Positions 9,005 through 18,532 of a stretch of 25,945 bases of DNA are shown here, piece by piece. Position numbers and translations under genes: made by a program. Source of the DNA: an uncultured Eubacterium sp. (GTDB lineage: Bacteria; Bacillota; Clostridia; Lachnospirales; Lachnospiraceae); contig URKY01000035.1 of NCBI GenBank assembly GCA_900548465.1, positions 1-25,945 on the forward strand, read 5' to 3'. How positions within the stretch are numbered: the first letter of the stretch is position 1; the number at the start of each line of letters is the position of its first letter. Below the pieces are notes generated by a model. That model was not told where the DNA came from, searched no databases, and saw only the letters and a program-made list of their open reading frames with translations.

Positions 9005-9033
9005 TTGACAAAAACATCAAAATAGTTTATAAA
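9005..9033 (+). promoter_or_regulatory. Consensus promoter for gltBD
   Basis: TTGACA (9005-9010), 17-base spacer, TATAAA (9028-9033). This is the closest match to consensus in the window. Transcription would begin near 9040, leaving a leader of about 84 bases that contains the hairpin at 9051-9110. Confidence 0.85.
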
Positions 9034-9050
9034 ATTAATTAGACACTAGA

Positions 9051-9110
9051 AGAGAGTACAAAGGCGTGCTGTGGTGATTCGCAGGTCCTTTTGTGCTCTT
9101 TTTACTTTTT
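9051..9110 (+). promoter_or_regulatory. Terminator-like hairpin in the gltB leader (putative attenuator)
   Basis: AGAGTACAAAGG (9053-9064) pairs with CCTTTTGTGCTCT (9087-9099), 12 bp with one G-U and one bulged T. Inside is a second stem CTGTG (9069-9073)/CGCAG (9080-9084) closing the six-base loop GTGATT. T runs follow at 9099-9103 and 9106-9110, directly before AAGGAGG (9111-9117). Being downstream of the promoter and upstream of the ribosome binding site, it could stop transcription conditionally. It could also simply end rpoD read-through. The regulator, if any, is unknown; it matches no riboswitch class I recognise. Confidence 0.6.
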
Positions 9111-9123
9111 AAGGAGGATAGCC

Positions 9124-12100
9124 ATGGACCAAAATGTATTATTCAAAAAGGCTGAAGAAGATGGATTATACAATCCACGTTTCGAACACGATAACTGTGG
9201 TATAGGTGCAGTTGTTAATATTAAGGGAAAGAAAAGCCACAAAACCGTAGAAGATGCTCTTAAGATTGTTGAAAATCTTGAGCATAGAGCAGGAAAAGAT
9301 GCTGAGGGCAAAACCGGTGATGGTGTAGGAATTATGCTACAGGTATCACATAAATTCTTTAAGAAAGTTACAAAACCGTTGGGATTTGACATTGGCGGAG
9401 AACGTGAATATGGTGTAGGAATGTTCTTTATGCCTCAGGATGATTTGAAGCGTAACCGAGAAATGAAGATGCTTGAAATAATAACTGAAAAGGAAGGATT
9501 AGAATTTTTAGGTTGGAGAAAAGTTCCTGTACATCCGGAAGTCTTGGGAAGCAAAGCTTTAGAATGTATGCCATGTATTATGCAGTGTTTTATTAAAAAG
9601 CCTGAAGATGTAGAAAAGGGACTGTCGTTTGATAGAAAACTTTATATAGTAAGAAGAGTTTTTTCACATAGTAATGCAGGATCTTATACAGTTTCAATGT
9701 CCAGCAGAACAATAGTATACAAAGGAATGTTTCTTGTTAATCAGCTAGGACCTTTTTTTGAGGATTTGATGGATAAAAATTATGAATCTGCTATTGCATT
9801 GGTGCATTCGAGATTTTCTACGAATACGCAGCCTAGCTGGAGAAGAGCTCATCCAAACAGATTTATTGTTCATAATGGTGAGATTAATACAATTCGTGGG
9901 AACGCAGACAACATGTTGGCAAGAGAAGAATCAATGAGCAGTGAATATATGAGAAATTCATTACAGAAAGTAATGCCGGTTGTTGATGTTAACGGTTCGG
10001 ATTCAGCAATGCTTGATAATACATTGGAATTTCTTGTAATGAATGGAGTGGAACTTCCATTAGCTGTTATGATGTGTATTCCTGAACCATGGGAAAAAAA
10101 TGATACAATCAGCCAGTCAAAGAGGGATTTCTACCAGTACTATGCAACAATGATGGAACCATGGGATGGACCTGCATCAATTCTGTTTTCAGATGGTGAT
10201 TATATGGGAGCTATTTTGGACAGAAACGGTCTTCGTCCTTCAAGATATTATATTACAGATGACGACCAGTTAATTCTTTCATCTGAAGTAGGCGTTCTTG
10301 ACATTGACCCTGCAAAGATACTTGTAAAGGAACGTCTTCGTCCGGGAAGAATGCTTTTGGTTGATACGGTTAAGGGAAAATTAATTGATGATGACGAACT
10401 AAAAGAAAGTTATGCAGCAAGAAAACCATACGGTGAATGGTTGAACAATAATCTTGTTTATTTAAAAGACATAAATATTCCTAATGTAAAGGTAGAAACA
10501 TTTACAAAAGAGGAAAGACAGAGATTACAGAAAAACTTTGGATATACTTTTGAAGATTTAAAGAGAATTATTCCAATGGCAAATAATGGAGTGGAAGCCA
10601 CAAAGGCAATGGGCAAGGATACACCACTTGCTGTATTGAGCGAAAGAAATCATCCGTTATTTAATTACTTTAAACAGTTATTTGCACAGGTAACAAATCC
10701 TCCAATTGATGCAATAAGAGAAGAAATTGTAACATCAACTTCTGTTTATATTGGAAAGGATGGTAATATTCTTGAGGAACAGCCACAGAATTGTAATGTA
10801 CTTAAAATAAGACATCCTATTCTTACTAATACAGATATTTTAAAACTTAAGAATATTAATATGCCGGGCTTTAAATCTGCAGTAGTTCCTATTGTATATT
10901 ACAAGGGAATTGATATTGAGAAAGCAATCGAACAGGTATTTGTAGATGTAGATAAAGCACATAAGGATGGTGCAAATATTATTATTCTTTCCGATAGGGG
11001 AGTGGATGAGTACCATGTGCAGATTCCGTCTTTGCTGGCAGTTTCAGCAGTACATCAGTATCTGGTTAAAACAAAGAAAAGAACTACTCTTTCACTTGTT
11101 TTAGAGAGTGGTGAGCCTAGGGAAGTTCATCATTTCGCAACTCTACTTGGTTATGGTGCCAGCGCAATTAACCCTTACCTGGCCCATGAAACAATCAAGC
11201 AGATGGTTGACGAGGGAATGATAAATAAAGATCCTTATGCTGCTATTGATGATTATAACAGAGCTATTCTTGGAGGAATTGTTAAGATTGCATCTAAGAT
11301 GGGTATTTCAACAATCCAGTCATATCAGGGCTCACAGATTTTTGAAGCAATTGGAATTAGCAGGGAAGTAATAGATAAATATTTCACAGGCACTGTCAGC
11401 AGAGTTGAGGGTATTACAATGAAAGATATTGAAGACAGTGTTGAGGATCTTCATTCAAAGGCATTTGATCCGTTGGGACTTGATGTTGACTTAACTCTTG
11501 AGAGTAATGGTGAACATAAACTAAGAAGCGGTAAAGAAAAGCATAAATATAATCCGGCAACAATTCATACATTGCAGCAGGCTACATGGACAGAAAATTA
11601 TGATCTGTTTAAGCAGTATACCCATATGATTGATGAAGAAATGGCACCATTCCATCTTCGTGGACTTATGGATTTCAATTATCCTGAAAATGGTGGTATA
11701 TCAATTGATGAAGTTGAACCTATTGAATCAATAATGAAGAGATTTAAGACAGGAGCCATGTCTTATGGTTCAATTTCACAGGAAGCTCATGAAACAATGG
11801 CAATAGCCATGAACATGATTGGTGGACGTTCAAATTCAGGTGAAGGTGGAGAATCAGTTGAAAGATTAACCATTGGTGAAGATGGCCTAAATAAATGTTC
11901 AAAAATCAAGCAGGTTGCATCAGGACGTTTTGGTGTTACATCAAGATATCTGGTAAGTGCCGAGGAAATTCAGATAAAGATGGCACAGGGTGCAAAGCCG
12001 GGGGAAGGCGGACACCTTCCGGGAAAGAAAGTTTATCCTTGGGTTGCAAAAACAAGATATTCAACGCCGGGTGTAAGTCTTATATCACCACCGCCTCATC

Positions 12101-13671
12101 ATGATATTTATTCAATTGAGGATTTGGCACAGTTGATTTATGATTTGAAAAATGCCAATAAAGATGCAAGAATTTCGGTTAAGCTTGTATCAGAAGCAGG
12201 TGTAGGAACTGTAGCAGCAGGTGTTGCAAAGGCAGGTGCACAGGTAATACTTGTTTCAGGATTTGACGGTGGTACCGGAGCTGCCCCTGAAAATTCAATT
12301 TATAATGCAGGACTTCCTTGGGAATTAGGTCTTGCAGAAGCACATCAGACTTTGATTGCAAACGGACTTAGAAATAAAGTTGTCGTAGAGACAGATGGAA
12401 AATTAATGAGCGGTAGGGACGTAGCAATTGCAGCTATGCTTGGTGCAGAAGAATATGGTTTTGCTACAGCACCTCTGGTAACAATGGGTTGCGTAATGAT
12501 GAGAGTCTGCAACCTTGATACATGTCCTGTAGGTGTGGCAACTCAGAACCCTGAACTTCGTAAGAGATTTAAAGGGAAACCAGAATATGTAGTAAATTTT
12601 ATGAAATTTATTGCACAGGAACTTCGTGAATATATGGCAAAACTTGGAGTCAGAACTTTAGATGAGTTAATTGGACGTGCTGATTTACTTAAAGTAAAGG
12701 AAGGTGTAAGCAGCAAAAAGGCAGCAGAAGTAGATTTGGCAAAAATTTTAAATACAGATTTTGCTTCAGACAGAGTTAATTATACAGGAAAAAATGTATA
12801 TGATTTCAAACTTGCTGATACTAAGGACATGACAGTTCTTCTTCCAAAGATGGGCAAAGCCCTTGATGAAAGAAAAGCTGCTTCCGTGGAAGTTAATGTA
12901 ACCAATATTGACCGTTCCTTCGGAACAATATTTGGCTCTGAAATAACAAAGAGATATAATGATACATTGGAAGATGATATGTACACCGTTAAGTGCTATG
13001 GTGCAGGTGGACAGAGTATGGGTGCATTTATTCCAAATGGTATGACAATAGAACTTACAGGTGACAGTAATGATTACCTTGGAAAAGGTTTGTCAGGTGG
13101 TAAGATAATCGTTAAGCCGCCAAAAGAGTCTAAGTTTAAACAGGATGAAAATATTATTATCGGTAATGTTGCTTTCTATGGTGCTACAAGTGGTAAAGCA
13201 TATATTAACGGTGTTGCAGGTGAAAGATTCTGTGTAAGAAACTCCGGTGCAATTGCAGTTGTGGAAGGTGTTGGAGATCATGGATGTGAATATATGACAG
13301 GTGGTCGTGTTGCCGTAATCGGAAAAGTTGGAAAGAACTTTGCAGCAGGTATGAGTGGTGGGGTTGCTTATGTACTTGATGAAAATAATGATCTTTACAG
13401 AAAGACAAATAAGTCACTTGTATCAACGGAAGAATTATCAAATAAATATGATGTTTTGGAACTTAAGGGAATGATTGAAGACCACGTTAAGTATACAAAT
13501 TCCGTAAAGGGTAAGGAAATATTAGACAACTTTGAAGAGTATCTGCCTAAATTTAAGAAGATAATTCCTTATGATTATAAGAGAATGCTTGAATCTATTG
13601 CAAAGATGGAGGAAAAGGGTCTTAACCCTGAACAGGCACAGATAGAAGCATTTTATGAGGCAACAAGATAG
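9124..13671 (+). CDS. gltB: Glutamate synthase (NADPH) large subunit
   Basis: Forms glutamate from glutamine and 2-oxoglutarate, taking electrons from GltD. AAGGAGG (9111-9117) fixes the ATG at 9124; the longer frame from a TTG at 9091 would start inside the leader hairpin. The 1515-aa protein has an Ntn glutaminase domain whose nucleophile is C25 (HDNCGIGAV, exposed after removal of 24 residues), the inactive central domain (about 480-770), the FMN/2-oxoglutarate synthase barrel (from about 850; GAMSYGSIS near 877, GEGGHLPGKKV), the 3Fe-4S ligands C1123, C1129 and C1134 (CVMMRVCNLDTCPVG) and the GXGXG beta-helix (about 1270-1450). All domains are intact and the length is normal. gltD starts 12 bases after the stop, so the two form one operon. 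Confidence 0.98.
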   Translation: MDQNVLFKKAEEDGLYNPRFEHDNCGIGAVVNIKGKKSHKTVEDALKIVENLEHRAGKDAEGKTGDGVGIMLQVSHKFFKKVTKPLGFDIGGEREYGVGMFFMPQDDLKRNREMKMLEIITEKEGLEFLGWRKVPVHPEVLGSKALECMPCIMQCFIKKPEDVEKGLSFDRKLYIVRRVFSHSNAGSYTVSMSSRTIVYKGMFLVNQLGPFFEDLMDKNYESAIALVHSRFSTNTQPSWRRAHPNRFIVHNGEINTIRGNADNMLAREESMSSEYMRNSLQKVMPVVDVNGSDSAMLDNTLEFLVMNGVELPLAVMMCIPEPWEKNDTISQSKRDFYQYYATMMEPWDGPASILFSDGDYMGAILDRNGLRPSRYYITDDDQLILSSEVGVLDIDPAKILVKERLRPGRMLLVDTVKGKLIDDDELKESYAARKPYGEWLNNNLVYLKDINIPNVKVETFTKEERQRLQKNFGYTFEDLKRIIPMANNGVEATKAMGKDTPLAVLSERNHPLFNYFKQLFAQVTNPPIDAIREEIVTSTSVYIGKDGNILEEQPQNCNVLKIRHPILTNTDILKLKNINMPGFKSAVVPIVYYKGIDIEKAIEQVFVDVDKAHKDGANIIILSDRGVDEYHVQIPSLLAVSAVHQYLVKTKKRTTLSLVLESGEPREVHHFATLLGYGASAINPYLAHETIKQMVDEGMINKDPYAAIDDYNRAILGGIVKIASKMGISTIQSYQGSQIFEAIGISREVIDKYFTGTVSRVEGITMKDIEDSVEDLHSKAFDPLGLDVDLTLESNGEHKLRSGKEKHKYNPATIHTLQQATWTENYDLFKQYTHMIDEEMAPFHLRGLMDFNYPENGGISIDEVEPIESIMKRFKTGAMSYGSISQEAHETMAIAMNMIGGRSNSGEGGESVERLTIGEDGLNKCSKIKQVASGRFGVTSRYLVSAEEIQIKMAQGAKPGEGGHLPGKKVYPWVAKTRYSTPGVSLISPPPHHDIYSIEDLAQLIYDLKNANKDARISVKLVSEAGVGTVAAGVAKAGAQVILVSGFDGGTGAAPENSIYNAGLPWELGLAEAHQTLIANGLRNKVVVETDGKLMSGRDVAIAAMLGAEEYGFATAPLVTMGCVMMRVCNLDTCPVGVATQNPELRKRFKGKPEYVVNFMKFIAQELREYMAKLGVRTLDELIGRADLLKVKEGVSSKKAAEVDLAKILNTDFASDRVNYTGKNVYDFKLADTKDMTVLLPKMGKALDERKAASVEVNVTNIDRSFGTIFGSEITKRYNDTLEDDMYTVKCYGAGGQSMGAFIPNGMTIELTGDSNDYLGKGLSGGKIIVKPPKESKFKQDENIIIGNVAFYGATSGKAYINGVAGERFCVRNSGAIAVVEGVGDHGCEYMTGGRVAVIGKVGKNFAAGMSGGVAYVLDENNDLYRKTNKSLVSTEELSNKYDVLELKGMIEDHVKYTNSVKGKEILDNFEEYLPKFKKIIPYDYKRMLESIAKMEEKGLNPEQAQIEAFYEATR

Positions 13672-13683
13672 GAGGACGAAAAG

Positions 13684-15174
13684 ATGGGAAAACCAACAGG
13701 ATTTTTAGAATATGAAAGAGAAGATGCGAAAGCAACTTCCGTAAAAGCAAGAATTAAAAATTTTAATGAATTCCATGAGCCATTGTCTCCTGAAAAACAA
13801 AAATGTCAGGCTGCAAGATGTATGGACTGTGGAGTTCCATTCTGCCAAAATGGACAGGTTTTGTCAGGCATGGTTTCAGGATGTCCCCTTAACAACCTCA
13901 TACCTGAATGGAATGACTTATTATATATGGGAACAATGGAACAGGCATACAACAGACTTCATAAGACAAATAACTTTCCGGAATTTACTTCACGTGTCTG
14001 CCCGGCATTGTGCGAAAAAGCATGTACCTGTGGATTAAATGGAGACCCGGTATCTGTCAGGGCTAATGAACATCTGATTATTGAAAATGCATACGAAAAA
14101 GGATATGCAAAAGCAAAAGCACCGGCAGTAAGAACAGGAAAAACGGTAGCTGTTATTGGTTCAGGTCCTGCAGGACTTGCAACAGCAGATCAGCTTAATA
14201 AACGTGGACATAGTGTTACGGTATATGAAAGAGATGATAGAGTTGGCGGACTCCTTATGTATGGAATTCCAAATATGAAATTGGAAAAGCAGATTATTGA
14301 CAGAAAAGTCAATATAATGAAAGAAGAAGGAGTAAAGTTTGTTACAGGAGTTAACGTTGGAAAAGACATTAAAGCTTCAGAAATTTTGAAGCAATACGAC
14401 AGAGTTGTTCTTGCCTGTGGCTCAAGAAATGCAAGAGACATTAAAGCTACAGGACGTGATGCAAAGGGCATTTACTTTGCAGTAGATTTCCTTAAATCAA
14501 CAACAAAAAGTCTTCTTGATAATGACGGAAAATTAGTTGATGGAACTTTTGTTTCAGCAAAGGACAAGGATGTTGTAGTTATAGGTGGTGGTGACACAGG
14601 AAATGATTGTGTAGGTACAGCTATAAGGCATGGTGCAAAAAGTGTATTACAGCTTGAAATGATGCCAAAGGCACCGGATGAAAGATTAGAAAGCAATCCA
14701 TGGCCTGAATGGCCTAGAATCTGTAAGACAGATTACGGTCAGGAAGAGGCTATAGAAGTCTTTGGAAAAGATCCAAGAGTATATCAGACTACTGTTAAGG
14801 AGTTTGTAAAGGACAAAAATGGAAACCTTACAAAGTTAATTCTTGTTAAGCTGGAAGCAAAAAAAGATGAGAAAACAGGACGTCTTAATATGGTTGAAGT
14901 CAAGGGTTCAGAATATGAAGTTGACTGCCAGTTAGTTCTTATTGCAGCAGGTTTCCTTGGAAGTGAAAGTTATGTTACAAAGGCATTTAAGGTAGATACA
15001 GACCCTAGAACAAACATTGCAACAATGCCCGGAAAGCATGCTACAAGCATTCCAAATGTATTTACTGCAGGAGATGTTCATAGAGGCCAGTCATTGGTAG
15101 TTTGGGCAATCAGGGAAGGAAGAGATTGCGCAAGAGAAGTAGATGAGTCTCTAATGGGATACTCGAATTTGTAA
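13684..15174 (+). CDS. gltD: Glutamate synthase (NADPH) small subunit
   Basis: Flavoprotein that oxidises NADPH and passes electrons through 4Fe-4S clusters to GltB. AGGAGG at 13671-13676, across the gltB stop, sets the ATG. The N-terminal cluster domain has the cysteine series CQAARCMDCGVPFC, GCPLNN and VCPALCEKACTCG. The FAD fold begins near 155 (VAVIGSGPAGLA, then ERDDRVGGLLMYGIP) and the NADPH fold near 297 (VVVIGGGDTGNDCVG). The C-terminal FAD segment reads FTAGDVHRGQSLVVWAIREG. Length 496 aa is usual for the bacterial beta subunit, and pairing with gltB separates it from stand-alone GltD paralogues. A terminator follows after 64 bases. Confidence 0.97.
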   Translation: MGKPTGFLEYEREDAKATSVKARIKNFNEFHEPLSPEKQKCQAARCMDCGVPFCQNGQVLSGMVSGCPLNNLIPEWNDLLYMGTMEQAYNRLHKTNNFPEFTSRVCPALCEKACTCGLNGDPVSVRANEHLIIENAYEKGYAKAKAPAVRTGKTVAVIGSGPAGLATADQLNKRGHSVTVYERDDRVGGLLMYGIPNMKLEKQIIDRKVNIMKEEGVKFVTGVNVGKDIKASEILKQYDRVVLACGSRNARDIKATGRDAKGIYFAVDFLKSTTKSLLDNDGKLVDGTFVSAKDKDVVVIGGGDTGNDCVGTAIRHGAKSVLQLEMMPKAPDERLESNPWPEWPRICKTDYGQEEAIEVFGKDPRVYQTTVKEFVKDKNGNLTKLILVKLEAKKDEKTGRLNMVEVKGSEYEVDCQLVLIAAGFLGSESYVTKAFKVDTDPRTNIATMPGKHATSIPNVFTAGDVHRGQSLVVWAIREGRDCAREVDESLMGYSNL

Positions 15175-15238
15175 GAACGGAGGAATCATGTGATTTAAGC
15201 CTGGTTGCGGGCAATTGAATTATAAAAAGAAATAAGTG

Positions 15239-15277
15239 CAGCCTTTTGACAAGTATTTGTCAGAAGGCTGTTTCTTT
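15239..15277 (+). terminator. Terminator of gltBD
   Basis: 13-bp stem with one G-U: CAGCCTTTTGACA (15239-15251) with TGTCAGAAGGCTG (15258-15270), six-base loop AGTATT, then TTTCTTT. The reverse strand also has a T-rich stretch a few bases past the stem, so it may serve the converging kinase gene as well. Confidence 0.88.
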
Positions 15278-15326
15278 ATTGCATAATATTATAGAGAAAA
15301 ATGAAGCCGAAAGGTAGCATAAGCAT

Positions 15327-16655
15327 TTATGATAGCTGTATCATAACCGATACGCAGAACATATTGTTTTTCTGTTCGACTTTAAATATTCCGTTATACC
15401 TTTCAATAATTTGAGAAACAGACTCAATGCCTATGCCGGTTCCGGCATGCTTGGTTGAGAGATATTGCCCATCAGAATTTTTTCGGATGACGTTGTCAAA
15501 GGTGTTGTCGATTATAAGAATAAAGCATTCATTTTCAAGTGTGCAGTGCATCTGTATTTCCTTTGGAGAGCTAGTCTGGGTCATACAGGCAGTTACTGCA
15601 TTTTCCAAAAGATTTCCAAGTATAACCGTAAGGTCAATTTCCTTAATTGGTAATGATTTAGGAATATTAATCTCTGCATTAAATTTAATGTTATTATTGA
15701 TTGCCATTTCATAAAAATGAGAAGTTAAAATGTTAATAACAGTGTTATCGCTAAATTTTAGCGGAGAATCACTTGGAAGTGTATGTACAAAAGAATTGAA
15801 ATATTCTTTTAAACTGTCAAAGTCATTATGTTCTATAAAACTGTTTATTACCGCCGTATGATGTCTGAAATCGTGACGGGCTTTTCGGGTTTCTTCAATT
15901 TTGTCCTGAATGGTCTGATATTGAAGAGTTTCCATTTGTAAACTGTGGTTAGCATTTTCCAATTGAATATTTTTTCTGTTTTCGGAAAGCATCATTGCAA
16001 TAACGTGGTAAATTAAAACAGCTCCAAGATTAATAAAAAATGATATTGCTGTATGTTTTACACTAAGAGCAATTTCCAAAGAAGACAAAGGGGAATTGAA
16101 GTATATATTGTAGTACCAGATAAGGTAGAAAGTTGATGGTATAAGCCACAAAAAATGCCATAAAAAGTTTTGGTCCTGTTGCAATAGTAATTCGCTGAAA
16201 ATTTTGGTAATAAATAAAAATATTGGAACTAATATTATTATCTGTACAAAAATTGTAGCAAGAGAAAATGACCAGCGATAAATTTGCGGAGCTAAATCAG
16301 GGAAAACCAGATTTTCAAGGCATTTAGCCATAGACACAACAAGGTTTGAAATATTTGATAACATCAGTAAAATAAATAATAGCTTACCTATTTTTTCTTT
16401 TATACATAAAAAGTAAAAGAGAACATATATGACAGTGCTAATGATGGAAATAATAGAAGTGGAGCCTTCTACAACAAATCCTGCAATTAACCCCATAATA
16501 ATCTGAACAACAGATACGGCTATAAATAGTGAAACCGTTATTTTCTTTGAAAATCTTAATCTGCTTCTAAAAGGATAAATAGCAACAAAAGCATATGGAA
16601 CAAAATTTAGTAAAGAATAAATAATCATTTCTAAAACTGAATATTCGTATGTCAT
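15327..16655 (-). CDS. AgrC-like (HPK10/GHKL) sensor histidine kinase, orphan
   Basis: Membrane histidine kinase of the type that senses peptide pheromones or regulates bacteriocin and virulence genes through LytTR regulators. Residues 1-225 hold six or seven membrane helices; a short coiled linker (about 227-258) leads to the phosphoacceptor H261 in RKARHDFRHH. The GHKL ATPase follows: N box GNLLENAVTAC (N352), G1-like IIDNTFDN (D383), G2 GTGIGIESV (405-413). Length 442 aa is normal for AgrC-like proteins. A GGGGG-containing ribosome binding site lies seven or eight bases before the ATG (read on the minus strand). No response regulator, agrB or peptide gene is adjacent within the window, so its partner must be elsewhere. 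The signal is unknown. Confidence 0.9.
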   Translation of the reverse strand: MTYEYSVLEMIIYSLLNFVPYAFVAIYPFRSRLRFSKKITVSLFIAVSVVQIIMGLIAGFVVEGSTSIISIISTVIYVLFYFLCIKEKIGKLLFILLMLSNISNLVVSMAKCLENLVFPDLAPQIYRWSFSLATIFVQIIILVPIFLFITKIFSELLLQQDQNFLWHFLWLIPSTFYLIWYYNIYFNSPLSSLEIALSVKHTAISFFINLGAVLIYHVIAMMLSENRKNIQLENANHSLQMETLQYQTIQDKIEETRKARHDFRHHTAVINSFIEHNDFDSLKEYFNSFVHTLPSDSPLKFSDNTVINILTSHFYEMAINNNIKFNAEINIPKSLPIKEIDLTVILGNLLENAVTACMTQTSSPKEIQMHCTLENECFILIIDNTFDNVIRKNSDGQYLSTKHAGTGIGIESVSQIIERYNGIFKVEQKNNMFCVSVMIQLS

Positions 16656-16735
16656 ATGGAATCCCCCTTCTTAATTTGTGAAAAACGATAAGTATTAAAT
16701 TTATATCAATAATAAAAAGCGAAAACATTTTCTGT

Positions 16736-16764
16736 ATTATATCATATTAAATAGAAAAAATAAA
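16736..16764 (-). promoter_or_regulatory. Extended -10 promoter for the sensor kinase
   Basis: Read on the minus strand: TGATATAAT, a perfect -10 (16741-16736) with the extended TGn, and a poor -35 TTTATT 17 bases upstream (16764-16759). The kinase ATG is about 80 bases downstream. Confidence 0.5.
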
Positions 16765-16874
16765 AATCAACTATGGGTATATAACACAAAGAAACAGGAA
16801 GAAGGCTGTTTGGCTTGTTAAAAACAGGATAATTGTTTATAATAGGTCAGTGGTTTAAAGTAAGATGTTAAACT

Positions 16875-16903
16875 TTGAAAAAAATCAAATGACATAATAT
16901 AAT
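16875..16903 (+). promoter_or_regulatory. SigA-type promoter for prfC
   Basis: TTGAAA (16875-16880), 17-base spacer, TATAAT (16898-16903), about 33 bases before the prfC ATG. Confidence 0.8.
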
Positions 16904-16936
16904 AATTATTCTAATTGATATTTAATGGAGATTATA

Positions 16937-18532
16937 ATGGAAGAGAATTTAAAAAAAGAAATAGAAAACAGACGAACATTTGCTATCATTTCACACCCCG
17001 ATGCAGGTAAGACTACACTGACGGAAAAGTTTCTGTTATACGGTGGAGCAATTAATACTGCAGGTTCAGTAAAAGGAAAGGCAAATTCAAAATATGCAGT
17101 ATCTGACTGGATGGGAATTGAAAAGGAAAGAGGTATTTCAGTTACATCATCGGCATTACAGTTTAACTATGAAGGATACTGCATTAATATTCTGGATACA
17201 CCGGGGCATCAGGACTTCTCTGAGGACACATACAGAACATTAATGGCAGCAGACTCAGCGGTAATGGTTATTGATGCATCGAAAGGTGTTGAGGCTCAGA
17301 CAATCAAACTTTTTAAGGTTTGTGTTATGAGACATATACCAATTTTTACATTTATAAATAAGATGGATTTAGAGGCAAGAGACCCATATGAACTTCTTGA
17401 AGAAATTGAAGAGGTATTGGGAATCAAAACCTGTCCTATTAATTGGCCGATAGGTTCAGGTAAGCGCTTTAAGGGAGTGTATGACAGAGATACGAAAAAA
17501 ATATCAATGTTTAAGGCTGTTTCAGTAGGTGGAGCAAAAAGCGCAACAGAAACTACTTATGATTTAGATGATGAAAAGTTTAAAGAAGAAATTGGAGAAG
17601 AATTATATAGTCAGCTTCTGGATGATTCGGAACTGCTGGATGGGGCAAGTGAACCTTTTGATCAGGAATTGGTTGATAAAGGAGAATTGTCACCGGCATT
17701 TTTCGGTTCAGCGTTAACAACCTTTGGTATAGAAACATTTTTGGAGCATTTCCTTAAAATGACGGAATCACCACTTCCAAGAATGTCAGATCAGGGGTTG
17801 ATTGATCCTATAACGGAGCCATTCTCAGCATTTGTATTTAAAATTCAGGCAAACATGAACAAGGCGCATCATGATAGAATTGCATTTCTTAGAGTGTGTT
17901 CAGGAAAATTTGATGCTACAAAGGATGTGTATCACGTTCAAAGTGGAAAGAAAATGAAACTGTCAAGACCACAGCAGATTATGGCTCAGGATAGAAAGGT
18001 AATTGACGAGGCATACGCAGGAGACGTTATAGGTGTATTTGATCCGGGAATTTTCTCAATTGGTGATACTATATGCATGCCGGGAAAGAAGTTTGCCTAT
18101 GAAGGCATTCCTACATTTGCACCGGAGCATTTTTGCAGACTGGTAGCACTTGATTCAATGAAACGTAAACAGTTTATGAAAGGTGTAACTCAGATTGCTC
18201 AGGAAGGTGCAATTCAGATTTTTCAGGATTATAATTTGGAAATGTCCGAAATTATTGTAGGAGTCGTAGGAACGCTTCAGTTCGACGTCCTTAAATACAG
18301 AATGGAAAATGAATATAGTTGTGAAGTTAAACTTGAACCCCTTCCTTACGGCTACATCAGGTGGATAAAGGACACAACCACAGATTTAAGTACAATCAAA
18401 GTTCCAAGTGACGCAAAGCGTGTAAAAGACATGAAAGGAAATCCTTTAGTAATATTTACAAATCAGTGGTCTTTAAAACTTCTTATGGAAAGAAATGAAG
18501 GCGTTGAATTTATGGAATTTAACAAAAACTAG
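16937..18532 (+). CDS. prfC: Peptide chain release factor 3
   Basis: Translational GTPase that recycles RF1/RF2 from the ribosome after peptide release. The ATG at 16937 is preferred because GGAG (16927-16930) lies six bases upstream; the in-frame ATG at 16925 has no ribosome binding site. The 531-aa product matches E. coli RF3 (529 aa) end to end: P-loop HPDAGKTT (20-27), switch region DWMGIEKERGISVT, DTPGHQDFSEDTYRTL, NKMD, and the RF3-specific blocks INWPIGSGKRFKGVYDR, FKIQANMNKAHHDRIAF and VGTLQFDVLKYRM. This separates it from EF-G and tetracycline-protection proteins. It has its own promoter, and the next gene follows after 65 bases with no visible terminator, so read-through is possible. 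Confidence 0.97.
   Translation: MEENLKKEIENRRTFAIISHPDAGKTTLTEKFLLYGGAINTAGSVKGKANSKYAVSDWMGIEKERGISVTSSALQFNYEGYCINILDTPGHQDFSEDTYRTLMAADSAVMVIDASKGVEAQTIKLFKVCVMRHIPIFTFINKMDLEARDPYELLEEIEEVLGIKTCPINWPIGSGKRFKGVYDRDTKKISMFKAVSVGGAKSATETTYDLDDEKFKEEIGEELYSQLLDDSELLDGASEPFDQELVDKGELSPAFFGSALTTFGIETFLEHFLKMTESPLPRMSDQGLIDPITEPFSAFVFKIQANMNKAHHDRIAFLRVCSGKFDATKDVYHVQSGKKMKLSRPQQIMAQDRKVIDEAYAGDVIGVFDPGIFSIGDTICMPGKKFAYEGIPTFAPEHFCRLVALDSMKRKQFMKGVTQIAQEGAIQIFQDYNLEMSEIIVGVVGTLQFDVLKYRMENEYSCEVKLEPLPYGYIRWIKDTTTDLSTIKVPSDAKRVKDMKGNPLVIFTNQWSLKLLMERNEGVEFMEFNKN

Noticed and set aside
9091..9123. Upstream TTG start extending gltB by 11 codons
   Set aside because: It lies in the 3' arm of the leader hairpin with no ribosome binding site, while AAGGAGG is ideally placed for the ATG at 9124.
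9040..9123. T-box or known glutamine riboswitch in the gltB leader
   Set aside because: Too short for a T-box, no T-box consensus, and no match to the glnA-type or downstream-peptide motifs as I know them.
11895..12104. Plus-strand ORF inside gltB
   Set aside because: Lies wholly within the intact FMN-binding domain of gltB in another frame, with no start signal.
16925..16936. ATG at 16925 as the prfC start
   Set aside because: No Shine-Dalgarno upstream; the GGAG that serves the ATG at 16937 lies just after it.
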